Assembly: GCA_947095535.1 (NCBI GenBank)
Contig: OX352774.1
Location: forward strand, 37,588,496 to 37,652,495
Source: Poecilobothrus nobilitatus
Taxonomy: Eukaryota; Arthropoda; Insecta; Diptera; Dolichopodidae
Length of the DNA: 64,000 nucleotides
Direction: 5' to 3'
Shown one piece after another: positions 1 to 11,225 of the stretch. The notes beneath the pieces are model-generated. The model did not search any database. It worked only from the letters and a program-made list of their open reading frames with translations, and was not told the origin of the DNA. Numbering within the stretch: position 1 is the first letter of the stretch; the number at the start of each line of letters is the position of its first letter. A program made the position numbers and the translations under genes.

Positions 1-3000
1 TGTCAAATTTTGACACTTCGCAAGATATATAACAAACATATAGATATGCTTTGAATATTATAATATTTTATATACATTCTCTAAAAATCGTATAATGTTG
101 AGTTTGTAATGTCAATATCTTTAAATACTATTTTGTTAAAAGATCTTTGTCCATTTTGTTAAAAGTCTTTTTGTGAAATGACATTTTGCTATGACAATAT
201 TGTTTTTCACATAGTAAGCGAAAAATCTTTTTGAGAAATTAATTAATGAGGTAAACTGGCATGCTTCCTGAATTAAACATTCTATAAGTTAAAAATAGGT
301 GGTAGAAAATAATAATCATTATTTATATAAAAACAACTGTCAAACAACTGTCAACTGTATTTTGAACTATATTGTTTTATTGTATTTGTATTATTTACGT
401 CTACAATATATTTTTAAAGGTTTAAAATTATTGTAACAGTTAATTGCATTTTTCGGAAGTTTAACCAATTAAAATTTTTTAACACACATACATACACACA
501 AAAACACATATTATATTTTTTTCACTATCAATTATATATTTATATTTGTATATAAAAGCAAAAGGACTTTCAAAATGTAAAAAAAAAAAAAAAAAAAATT
601 AAAAAATAATAACTTTTAAGTCATTCAGTCATTTGGAATAAATAAAAGAATATGAAGGAATATAACAAAAAAAAATTAAAACAAAAATAAATATGAAACA
701 AAATATTTATTAAAAAAAAAAATAATATATATCTATATTGGCATTCCTTTATATTTTTATAACAATACAAACATCCATATATAACAAGTAGGTATAAATG
801 GAATGAGATCAGAAAAAAAAAAATATTGTGGGAATTGATTACTTAAACAAAAAAAAAAAAAAAACACTTCCTAAGTATATATCTATTAGTTTTCCAAAAT
901 AAAAAAAAACATTTAATATCACATAAATAATAAAAACAAAACAACAAAGAAAAAAAAAAAAACAAAAATCTCATTAATTATTATTTTGCCTAAAGTTATG
1001 CTAGGAGTTAAAACAATAATCAATCTAATAGACAATATATTAGTTTTAAGATTATTAGATGTATTATTATAGACAGTATGGCAGACAGATAAATTTTAAA
1101 GCTAAATTAGAATGAAATTAATTCAAAAAAATAAAAATAAATAAATATAATATATTTTTTAAATACATAATATAAATTTTTCTTTTTGTTTATTATGACA
1201 AATTCTTACTTTTTAAAGGTGTTGTTTGTTACTTTAAATGTTTTATTACTTTTTTAATACTTTTTACCAGGCGTTTTTTTTTTTTTTTGTTTTACTTTTT
1301 TTTTTTTATTAAAATGTTAAAGATAACATTTCAATATCCATTTATTATTCAAGTCAAATAACATCCTTTCATATACCTTTCAATTTTATCTTGCAAATAA
1401 TGTCAATCGAAAAAAATAATGGAATATTAAAAAAAAAAAAAAAAAAACATTAAGAACAAAAATTAAAAGTATAATCTTTAAAAAAAAAAAATTAACATTT
1501 AAATTACACAACAAAAAAAAATTTATTTTTTTTATTATTATAAAAGAAAATAAATAAAATAATATTGAATTCAAATTTTGTATGCTTTTCTGAATTTTTT
1601 TTTTTTATTTTGAAATTGAGTGAAAAAAATTTGTTTTAAAATTAGAAATAAAAACTTTCTAGTAGGAAGTTTACAGGATAATCAAAACTTTTTGTTTAGA
1701 AACTATTGAATCGAAGAAAAAAAAATGTTTTTTTTTTGTTTTTTTAATCGCTTTAAAGCATTTTAATTTTTTTCTTTTCTTCTTTACCTTTTTCTTTTCC
1801 TTTGGCACAATTTCCCTTTTAAGTGGTACGTACTTATTTTACATACAAATTCAAAATTTTGTAATTTTTCAATTTATTCAAATATAAAAGTTAAAAATTC
1901 TTGTTGAAGAACGTCCAGTAAGGAGTATGATATAAGTTATAATTTATTTGATAAAAGTATAACCATTCTGTATTTGTTTGCAGATACATATTTATCAGAT
2001 TTTTTGTCAGATTATCTTTGTGTTTGTTAAGCATTTAATTGAATGAGAAGTGTACGAGTACACTAATGAATAGTTGATTTGATTTTCATATATCTATAAA
2101 TTTAAAAATGTTAGATTTAGTAAATGTTGTTTTTACTTCTCTGAAGTAAGAATACTGAACTACCGAAAAATCATATGCTTCATAAAGGGTATAGATTATT
2201 TCGATGAAATGTTGTAAGTGATGAGCGAATCATCAAACATGGGAACACAATACGTTTCGCAGAGCTTAGTTACCCTTTGCTCGAAACAACAATATTTACA
2301 TAATATTGGAATATTTTCTTGAACTTCTTCACCGAAATAAAATACTAAGAATATAATCAAAGAAGACAGAATTTTGATTTAATATTGAGTTTTTTTTTTT
2401 CTGGTTTTTATGAAATTTCAAATTAATTTTCTAATAAAAGGATTCCATTGAAAGATTATAAATTTTAATTTCTTCAGTTTTATTATCTAAAAAATCACTA
2501 AGTTAAGTTTCTCTATGGCAGTGAAAGAAAATATCAACAAAGAAAAATTAAAATTATAATTAATTATATTATAAGTTATAACTAACTAGCACATTGTAAT
2601 GGTCACATATTTCATAAATTAAAGTACAATTTCCAGAATGAAAAAAATACAGATCCTTTATACAAAAGACGCAACAGATAAAAAAATACCTGATATTATT
2701 TTGAAAGAAAATCATCGCCATCGGAAAAATATTGCCTGCATATTTCCATTTTTCTTCATCACAAAGAAAAAAAATAATAATAATAAAATATAAAAAAAAA
2801 AGGATGTCATTAGATGTCAAAACTTTTTTTCTTTCAGAAAAGCATAAAAAAAAAAAATATTAACTTTTGCAAACAAATTTAAAATATTGTATAACGAAAG
2901 CATTCTATTTTGGTCCTTATTTTTGTTTTTATTATGGTAATCATATTATTTTTTTATTTTATAAAAATATACAGAATGGGTCAAAGGAAAAAAAACAAAA

Positions 3001-4842
3001 AAATGCAGTGAAATATGAAGTGTTAAAATATAATGTTTAAAATAAGTGTTAAAGTAATAAAAAAAGGGTACCGGCCTGTAAGAAAAGATTTAACTGGTTT
3101 TTTTCTTTTTTAATTAATGAAACTCTTTAAATGTGACATTAATTAGAATAATATGGATATCTTAATAATATCAAAAACTAAAACATATGTTTTCGTTTTT
3201 ATTTTTATATAAAATAAAAAATAAAAAAAACAATAAAAAAAAAAAATGAAAAAAAATATTGTTAATTGAAATCAGATATTCTTTTTAATTCATCTTTGCA
3301 TCTGTTTTATTTTTCTTTACACTCTATATAATATACATATATGTATGTATATATATATATATTTTTCTTTCTTTCTATCTTTTGTTTTTGATTTTCGTTT
3401 TTCCTTTTGAGTTTTTAAATATAAATGTATTTAGAATTTCTTTTTAGTAAAAACTCCTGTTTTTCCCTTTTTCTTAAAAAAGAAAAAAAAATAAGTCTTA
3501 AGAAAAACTGATGAAAGGCGACTACTATGAAATAGGCATAAAGCCTTAAACAACACAAAAACTAAAAAATAAAAACTACAAAAAAAAAAAAAAATACAGG
3601 ACTTTTTTGAATACTATATAATTGTAAATTCTTTACAAAAGAAAAATAAAATAAAAACAAGGACAAAAAACAAAAGAAAAACAAAAGTACCAGCTGAATT
3701 TTCTCAATGAATTTTCATTTCTATATTATATTCATCTACAACACATTCAAAAAAAAAAAAAACATGTATAAGACTAAGAATTTTTTTTTTTTTCTTTTTT
3801 CATTTCACATTCTTCTTCTTTTTATATTCTGTAATAATAAATCTTTTGTTTTAACTTACATGTAATAGAAAAATTAAATTAGCAAAAACATAAAAAACAA
3901 TCTTGTATAACCATTTTCTTTTTTTTTTCTAAATAAAAATGTCCATATATATACCATACATCATATAATACATAATATATATGTAGATTGAGTTACAGCT
4001 TGCAAAAATAAAAAAAAATCTTCTCTACCACCACCACAACTAAAATTAGGCATCCATCCATATATAACCACATCATACATACATAGTAAATAATATAATG
4101 AATATAAATGAGATTGAAAATAATATCTTTACATTAAGATCTTTATGTGGCATACTTAATTTTTTGATATCCAGGATACCAAAGATAGATAGATAGATGA
4201 ATAAATGAATGGATAGATGGGTATAGTATGGCTAGGACTAATATATATGAAAACTTATATATTTATATAATTTTGATTCATCATATACAAACAAATTATG
4301 TATAAATAATTGCAGAAAAAATATACAATGTATGACTATATAAAATAAAAATGAAATAATATAAAAATTTAATTGAAGAGTTTTTCACCCTTTGACTTTT
4401 TCTTTGTACTACACATATTAGATACTTATTATAATATACTTATATTATGATTCTATAATATAATAAAATCAATAATTATTTGTTAATCTAAAAATAAAAC
4501 TTGGCAATATGTAATGACAATATGACCAGAGTAAAGAAGAGACAAATTTAAACCAGCTTTTATAAATCAGTTTTACATCAGTTTTTTTTGATAGATCAGC
4601 ATTCAGAAAGTTTCTATAACTTTGGGTGGGTGAATACTGATGGAGAACCGTTAGTATATAAAATTTGATTTCGTGAAGTTTAGATAAAAATTGTTAATTG
4701 ATTTATACGTTGCATTTGATCAAATTGCTCAGGGTAATTGATATACAAAAAAAATATGTAGTAATTTCATATCGTAATAATGTATATCGTATAATTAATA
4801 GTAATAATAATAATAATTATAATAATAATAATAGCTGCTACA
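1..4842. other. AT-rich non-coding stretch
   Basis: No gene is supported here. The sequence is dominated by A and T homopolymers, short AT runs (for example near 3340-3362) and a short degenerate GATA-type repeat near 4180-4225. Possible frames are short, lysine/phenylalanine-rich translations of poly-A/T and look like chance. I saw no transposon ends, tRNA boxes or coding-like codon use. A TAA-repeat tract at about 4797-4832 abuts the F3 repeat that follows. Confidence 0.7.
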
Positions 4843-5252
4843 GTTGAGCTATCTTTGGTTATATCATGCAGGAAGGTGTAACATATACTTACTGCACGTT
4901 GTAATTCACTGATGGCACTGATTCTTCAATAATTACCTCATGCAGTAAGATAAATCTGCATGTTGTAACTGTTATAGTCACTGTTAGCAAAATAGTAATA
5001 ATAATAGGCGGATTCATAATATCCTTAGAGTCACACTTCCAATTCAGTGTTTCCGCATTCTATTTCCTATCCTTTCCTATCCCTACTCGCCCTAGCCAAT
5101 ATACTGCGTTAGCAGGTAAGGGTTTCATTCCATTATATTTACTAAACCCACCTCCCAGGTTTAGTCAGTAAGAATGTAACACTATACCAAGGGGAAATTC
5201 TTGGTGTCTCTGGAAGATTCCCACCTCCCTTAGGAAAAAAAAGACATCTTTT
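4843..5252 (+). repeat. Dispersed repeat F3, copy a
   Basis: This copy starts near the phrase GAGCTATCTTTGGTTAT and ends at CTCCCTTAGG followed by a run of A. The same start recurs at 36148, and the same end (CTCCCTTA plus A-run) recurs at 36362 and, reversed, at 24955. The inner phrase around 'ATAGGCGGA' and 'CCAATATA.TGCGTTAGCA' is shared with the copy at 24945-25215. The A-rich end suggests a retroposed sequence such as a LINE 3' end or a SINE, but I found no pol III boxes. Directly beyond its 3' side lies a LINE RNase H fragment in the opposite orientation, so F3 could instead be the reversed 3' UTR of that LINE. Class unresolved. Confidence 0.6.
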
Positions 5253-5419
5253 CTCAAATTGTATTTAAGAAAATATATTATTAAGTATAAAATTAAAACT
5301 ATCTAATTTAAAAAAAAATACTGACTAAATTGAGAAAAATATAAATCTTATGGGTAAACCAAAAATTTATGTGAAATTATATAACATAATAGCCACTATT
5401 AGACTATAAAAGGTACTTA

Positions 5420-5725
5420 AAGAAATCTTCATCCTAGTCCTTATTTTCTGCTATGTTTGCTGATCGGAAAGTGTCCCGTTAAATCTCCTATTATGTCAGT
5501 TTGCATGCTATTTAGAAATAAGATTCTAGTTAGTCTTTTAAGATCTAATATAAGCCAGGTCTGTTTGACCCCAACACAAATATTTATAGGAAACCCCAAC
5601 ACAATACTATTTATATGTTGTTTGATTGGCTTGTTGTTTGGACCAATATTTGTATATTGTAATAGGATCCTAGAAATTTTTCTTTTCTCGGATAATCTTA
5701 AGATGTATGCAGCTTAAATCCTACT
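5420..5725 (-). pseudogene. LINE RNase H / C-terminal remnant
   Basis: One minus-strand frame, read from about 5690 to 5410, gives a stretch that ends in LTGHFPISKH followed by a stop. The preceding residues include VKQTWLIL and LKRLTRILFLN. This follows the usual order in the RNase H end of jockey-like non-LTR retrotransposons: a C-x-Q-T-K-like segment, then a leucine-rich segment, then LTGH...H. The normal cysteine-rich tail after this motif is missing or unrecognisable. The plus-strand frame through the same bases is a shadow. It is an isolated, truncated fragment and is non-functional. Confidence 0.6.
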
Positions 5726-5927
5726 AAATTCACAGGTCTACAATTGCCTAAAAATTCACTTTGTCTGGATACGCATGCAAGATGGATATTGAAAACTATA
5801 CCCTTTTCATTTAAGAATGAGAAGCAATTGCTGATGGCTGATGGAAATTTAATTTACATGCACAAAAATATATTTTAAAAAACAAAAAAGTACTTAGTAA
5901 AATCTTAAAATATTTTTTTTTTTCCAG

Positions 5928-5981
5928 GAAGACAATCCTTTCATAAATCACCTTATTCAACATAACAAAAAAGAAAAATAA
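5928..5981 (+). CDS. Candidate terminal coding exon (17 codons)
   Basis: A strong 3' splice site, a run of T ending in CCAG at 5924-5927, is followed by an open frame reading EDNPFINHLIQHNKKEK and then TAA at 5979-5981. The codons and residues look unlike the surrounding poly-A/T translations (mixed D, N, P, H, Q). If real, it is the last exon of a plus-strand gene whose earlier exons I cannot identify. I recognise no domain. The chance that such a short frame follows a pyrimidine tract by accident in this sequence is considerable. Confidence 0.22.
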   Translation, partial: EDNPFINHLIQHNKKEK

Positions 5982-7364
5982 ATTATTTCATTAGAATGAT
6001 AACAATAATGACAACATATCATTTTTAACTTTTGAATTTGAGGTATTCTGTCCTATAGTTAATTTGAAATTTTTCTAACTCTATATAAAATTCAACTTAG
6101 AAAAAGGATTATAATTGAAATGTTTACATATTTACAAATATATATATTTGAATAGCTACGAACATATTTATTTTAACATAGTGTTATAAGAAATTATAGG
6201 ATAATTTAAATATAATCTTCAATAATAACAATAGTAATAAAATAATAATAATAATAATAATAATAATGCGTATTAAAAGTAGTAAAGAGAAGAAAATCTA
6301 CAATATCAATTCATTTTTTACTTTATAAATATGAATATATGTGTAGAAAACCAAAAAAAAAAGAAAAAAGGAAAATAAGGATTTGAACAATATTGAAAAG
6401 TAATAGACCGAAAATTTTAATAAGGTATCCATAAGGATAGTCTTTTAAATGAAAATTTTCAAAGAAGGACATTATTACAATTTAATTTGCCTTTATGTTT
6501 TCTTTTTATCATTTTTTATTTTTATTTTTTTTTGTATAAGGAATAAATATATCTGTACCATAACTGAGCCTATCATTTATAAGGATATTATTTTCATTTT
6601 TAATATTTTTTTATTTTTAACTTATAGATAATGTAATGCAAAAGTAGTTGTTACGGATATAAAATTAAAAATAATTATTTAGTTTGTTAGTTTGTGTATT
6701 AAGAAAGTGTTAAAGTGACTAAATCTAATCGTTAAGTTTTATAGATAGATTTAATTTTCTCATTATTTTTTTATATCCTTATTTGACTTTTAAACGATTT
6801 AAAAAAAAAAAAAAAAACTGTTTCTAATTATATGTTCGTAATTGTTGTTTTTTTATTAGTATATGAATAAAATGAAGTTTCAAAGAATAATCGAAGCAGA
6901 AATAGTCTTTTTAATCGAATAAAATGATTGAAAATTGTATTAACACTTCTTAAACAAACAAATAAACATAAAAAAAAAAAACGAAAATTATGTAATACTT
7001 AGTAAATTTTTCGAATTTTGAAATTTAATTAAATTAAATGAGATTTAATTTGCAAAAAAAAGAAAAACAAAAGAAAATGTATTCGAAAGACTGAAGAAAA
7101 AATTGGATTGCTTTATTCTATCATTTGATGTAATATTTAGATAGATAGGTAATAATAGAAATTGGATAATATGATAATTTAAATATTTATTTAAAATTAA
7201 GTACGCGTAACAAACTGGAAAATTAAATTATGTACTTTAATTTAAAGTAAAATTTAAGAAAATTAAAGAAACAAAATTTCTTTCATTTGTTGTTGTATAA
7301 CGATAGTTAAAGTTATTTCTGTAAATAAAAAAAATTTTAATTTTAAAAACGAGGAAAAGTGCAG
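5982..7364. other. AT-rich non-coding stretch with TAA repeat
   Basis: It holds a TAA trinucleotide microsatellite at about 6237-6267, several A-runs, and nothing that reads as a gene or transposon terminus. A 60-codon frame at 6449-6631 is F/I/Y-rich and looks like chance. Confidence 0.65.
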
Positions 7365-8018
7365 TAGAGTAGACTGTGTCGACTCTGGTATACCCGTATG
7401 AACGTCATATATCCTGTTTCTATATAACTTGGTCATCTTTTAAACAATTTCAGATGTTTTAGTACCGACGCTATAACTGCTGAGATATATTTATGTAAAT
7501 TATGGAGTTGTAAGACAGCTACACAAATCTATTGCACCAGTACAACCAAATTTTACAGAAGTTGTTGCTATAAAACTTGATCTTCATTTGTAAGATTGTA
7601 GACGCTTATTTTCTTTAAGATTCACGAGGTGCAAGAAGAATGAATCGGCTGCTCTAGACCAACCAAATTTTATAAAAATTGTTGGCATGTAACATGTAAC
7701 ACCTCTTCACTAAATTTCAGATACCTAGCTTTAATAAACACTAAGTTATTTTCATATAAATAAAGAAGTTGTATGGTACCTACTTGAGACCGGCGGCCAA
7801 AAAAGCTGGATTTAAATAGGGAAACTAACAATTTTGTAAAAGTGACGTAAAAAAATTTCAGCTTTTCCTAGCTCCTTTATTTTTTGAGTTATCGTGCGGA
7901 CGGACGGACGTACATGACTTAATCGACTCAGAATTCGATTCTGAACCGATCCATATCTTTGACAATATATCTAGCTTAATTTATTGCACCCTTGAACGTA
8001 GTTCATACGGGTATAATG
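7365..8018 (+). mobile_element. DINE-1-like element D1
   Basis: The 5' end is an imperfect stem-loop (GAGTAGAC / GTCGACTC at 7367-7385). Next comes TATACCCGTATGAAC at 7389-7403, whose exact reverse complement, GTTCATACGGGTATA, lies at 8001-8015. A GGAC run sits at about 7896-7910 after a GAGTTATCGTG phrase. Stem-loop, 15-bp subterminal inverted repeats, a GGAC run and no open frame are the hallmarks of the DINE-1/INE-1 group of Helitron/Helentron-derived non-autonomous elements. The interior is shared with D2 (reverse orientation, 9755-10441). The element encodes nothing and would depend on a Rep/helicase from elsewhere. I saw no target-site duplication, as expected for the group. Confidence 0.75.
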
Positions 8019-8205
8019 AACATTAAAAATAACATATAAGCGCCTTAAATTATGCAATCTATTTTTAAATATACTGAAAGGTATATTCTAGAATCTAGAT
8101 ACATATAATCTATAGAGGGTTTATTATTTTGTGTTGGCTTACATAATTAAAAAAAAAAACATATCCAAGAATATATCAATCATAATCATTCTATCAAAGA
8201 GAAAG

Positions 8206-8325
8206 TCGATTAAATATTTTGGAGTTCATCTTAATAATAATCTTAATTAGTCGAATCAAATTAAAGAGGCAATCTTCAAAGGTAATAAGGTTTTATAGGT
8301 GTGCGGGAAACTCTTTTATAATTGA
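8206..8325 (+). pseudogene. LINE reverse transcriptase remnant
   Basis: The frame beginning at about 8212 reads KYFGVHLNNNLN, a stop, SNQIKEAIFKGNKVL, a stop, then VCGKLFYN. This follows the thumb-region pattern of jockey/I-like RTs (K-Y-L-G-V-x-L-D-x-x-L-x-W ... A-x-x-A-L-W-x-C-x-x-L). Both in-frame stops are TAG exactly where the family has tryptophan, so each could come from one G-to-A change. No catalytic motif is present. It is a decayed fragment without recognisable ends. Confidence 0.55.
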
Positions 8326-9754
8326 ACAATTATAACAACACTCATGAGTTAAAATCATTTGCTATTAAACTTTTAAAAATAGTATTTCATCGAAATAGCG
8401 TTGACATTGGTAACTTAAAATTTAACATTTTAATGTAATGTATCCCTATATAAAGGATATATTTGAATATATAAAGACTATTGATGATTAAAAAATTAAT
8501 ATGATTTAGTAATTGGAGTATATTATATACATATATGTAGATATTTTAATTGAATAGGTTAAGTTATAGTTTTAAGTTTTTAACTCAAATAAAAATCAAT
8601 TGATTTAATTATAAATTTAAAAAAAAAAACATATAACTTAAAATTCATTAATAATTAATTCATTATATGTCTTAAGAGAACTATTTATTAAACGCCAATA
8701 TCAATTACTGTTGTTACAATATTTAGCTCTATACCTTAGTACAAAAAACCAACATAAGATATTTTAAAATAAAATAATCAAATTACGGACTTATGTTACG
8801 GCAAGGAAATATGAAAATTGCTCGTACTGAACGAAGAAAAAAAAAATCATTTATATAAAAACCAAATTATTACCACTTAATTAACTAATTAACTTTATTT
8901 ACCGAAAAAATCTATTTAAAAATAAATAAAAAAAAAAAAAAATTACATTTCCTCTGAAAATAAATTCAAAAATTACTTTGTCACATTTTTTTTATACAGT
9001 TTTTAATGAAATAAAATTTGTCAAAAATAATTGTAATTTATAAATAAGTAAATGTAATAAATTATATATTTAAATGTACATATATGTATGTGTATATAAT
9101 TTATGATTATGTTATAAATTTTCAGTATCTTTAAGATATTAAATTTAAAGATTGTGTTGACAAATTATTTTATCACGTGGTACAATGGTAATATATGATT
9201 TATTACTGAAAAAAAATATTTTTTTTTTTTATACATATATATACAACTAATATCACGTAACAGGCATATTTTCATTTAGGTCAATGTCATAAATGTTATA
9301 ACATATAATTTTCTTTTAAAATACTCTAATTTAATGTTCTATTATAGATTTAAAGAAATGATTTATGCCTTGAAAAACTCAGCAAAATTATTAGATCTGA
9401 TTGTGAGGAATTAAAACTAAAAAAAAAATAGATATAAGTATGTGCATATATAAGTCAATCCTTGGTCAATATTCATTTCATTTCTTTAATTAAAAAATAT
9501 TTTATTTTAATTAAAAATAAGAATTTCAGCAATGTTTGATAAATTTAATTATAATATATATATATATATATATATGTATATTATGATTATAAAAATGAAA
9601 TATCTATATGGTATATATTCTTTGGTATGTGAATACAATTTCTTTTAAATTCTTTTATGGCGTTATGGAAAAATAAAATCTTTTTTAATGTTTTCAGTTA
9701 AGTTTTGCACAAAGTGTCGTCTAAAGTTTTAACTCTTACCTAAATTAAGAACTC
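8326..9754. other. AT-rich non-coding stretch
   Basis: It contains an AT dinucleotide tract at about 9554-9575 and many A/T homopolymers. I see no gene, RNA or mobile-element boundary. Confidence 0.65.
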
Positions 9755-10441
9755 TATATAAGGCTGAACATAGTTCAAGAGTATAATGAATTTGCATTAT
9801 GTTTGTGAAAACTTGTGACAAAGAAACCGAGCTAGATATGACAATCTACATAATATTTTTGTTCAAAATTAAATTGTGAATCCACTTCGTCAAGCACGGT
9901 CATCGGTCCGTTCGTACAATAATTCAAAAGATAAAGAAGCTAGGATTCTGAAACTTTTACCATTGCATTTTTACAACATTGTTAGTTTGATTATTTAAAT
10001 TGAGCACGCTCGGCGTATACCTGTAGCTGTTATACATGTACTTATAAAAAACAATGCAACTTTTTTTTCTTTTTTATATAAAAATAACTCAGGGTCTATT
10101 AAAGCTACATAGGTGTCTGAAATTTTGTGAAGAAATGTTAAGTTTCATATCAAAAACTTCTGTAAAATTTGGTTAGTCTAGGGCTATAGGTTTTCTCGTA
10201 GCTGCCGTAAATTTATATTCTCATATCTTGGTACTTACTAAAGCTATAGATTACTGAAATTTTCTAAAAGATGATCAATTTTTATTGCAAATTTGATTAA
10301 TTCGGGGAAACAGGGTCGAGTAGTTATCATACAACTTCAAAATTTACATAAATATATCTCGGTCCTTAATTAAGTCGTATAATCATACGGGTATGATTAT
10401 ACGACTTAATTAAGGACCGAGTTGATACAGTCTACTCTATA
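9755..10441 (-). mobile_element. DINE-1-like element D2 (reversed)
   Basis: Read on the minus strand, it begins with the same 5' stem-loop as D1 (GAGTAGAC ... CAACTC at 10419-10437) and then follows the D1 interior, for example GAGATATATTTATGTAAATT and the ACCAAATTTTACAGAAGTT phrase. The 3' part (9780-9950) keeps a degenerate GGAC/ACGAACGGACCG region and a TCTAGCT phrase, but its 3' subterminal repeat has decayed. The 5' subterminal repeat is embedded in a perfect palindrome (separate entry). The left boundary is approximate. Confidence 0.65.
10358..10421. repeat. Perfect 31-bp palindrome, 2-nt centre
   Basis: Arm 10358-10388 is the exact reverse complement of arm 10391-10421, separated only by GG. 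The centre is CATAC-GG-GTATG, which is the 5' subterminal repeat motif of the DINE-like element it lies in. One arm is therefore the normal 5' end sequence of D2 and the other is an inverted duplicate of it. It would extrude as a near loop-less hairpin. Confidence 0.95.
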
Positions 10442-10451
10442 CTCTTACTCG

Positions 10452-11222
10452 TTTTTAGCACATTTCCAAAAAAATTTTTGAAAAAATGTACCTATTAGTT
10501 GCACTCTGTCCGTCCGTCTGTTTACAAAACTTCTACATCGTTATAGATAGAGAAAAAAAATTTTAACCATGGGTACGTCTCATAAAAAAAATAATGTTGA
10601 AGAACAACGTTTTTATGTAGCACAATCCATTCCGAACTTTGAAAATCCTTTTTTTTTTTAATTCGTACATCTCATGTTCTACTTAACATTTTTCCAATCT
10701 GAAAATACCATTCGACAGGAATTTTTTTTTTTTGCTTTTATAAAACAATATCAAAATTATACAAGATTTTTAAATTTAGTATTTAAATTTACCGTTATGT
10801 GAAAACCAAGTTTTGCATGATATTTCTCTTTTCAAAACTCCGACACACTTTTAGATTGGAACTTGAAATTTTGAGACAAGAAAGAATTTTTACAATTAGT
10901 ATAAGTTTCTTCAGAATTTTTTTTTTGTGCTACCTCCTGTTTAAGAGCTCAAAAATTGAAAATTTGCTATTTTTAGACAGCTATAAATTAGGCACCTGTA
11001 CAAATTTTTCTTCGGCAAGACATAAAAATTAAAGTTTCAATAATATACTTTTATGTGTGTGAACGGTTTTCTTTAGTTATATAGGATTTCGACCTTCAGG
11101 TCCTCAAAATTGCAAAAAATTCCTATTTTCACATTTTTTCTTATACGAAATTTTAAAATTTTGACGCAAGTCGTTATAGTTCTAAATAGTTTGTATTACC
11201 TTGTGAAAATGTGAGCTTTTAA
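10452..11222 (+). mobile_element. F2 element, copy a
   Basis: It starts with TTTTTAGCACATTTCC and ends near GTGAAAATGTGAGCTTTT, an imperfect inverted repeat of the start. Near the 5' end it has CTCTGTCCGTCCGTC. Shared interior phrases occur, in either orientation, at 26120-27602, 46100-46632 and inside the DINE-like elements at 46847 and 62035 (for example the AGGCACCTGT / ACAGGTGCC motif and an ACCGTTATG phrase). No protein is encoded. I take it as a non-autonomous element related to the DINE-like group with different ends; it could also be a rearranged derivative. Confidence 0.5.
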
Positions 11223-11225
11223 AAA

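Noticed and set aside
5457..5717. 86-codon plus-strand frame
   Set aside because: It lacks an ATG at its start and is antisense to the LINE RNase H remnant.
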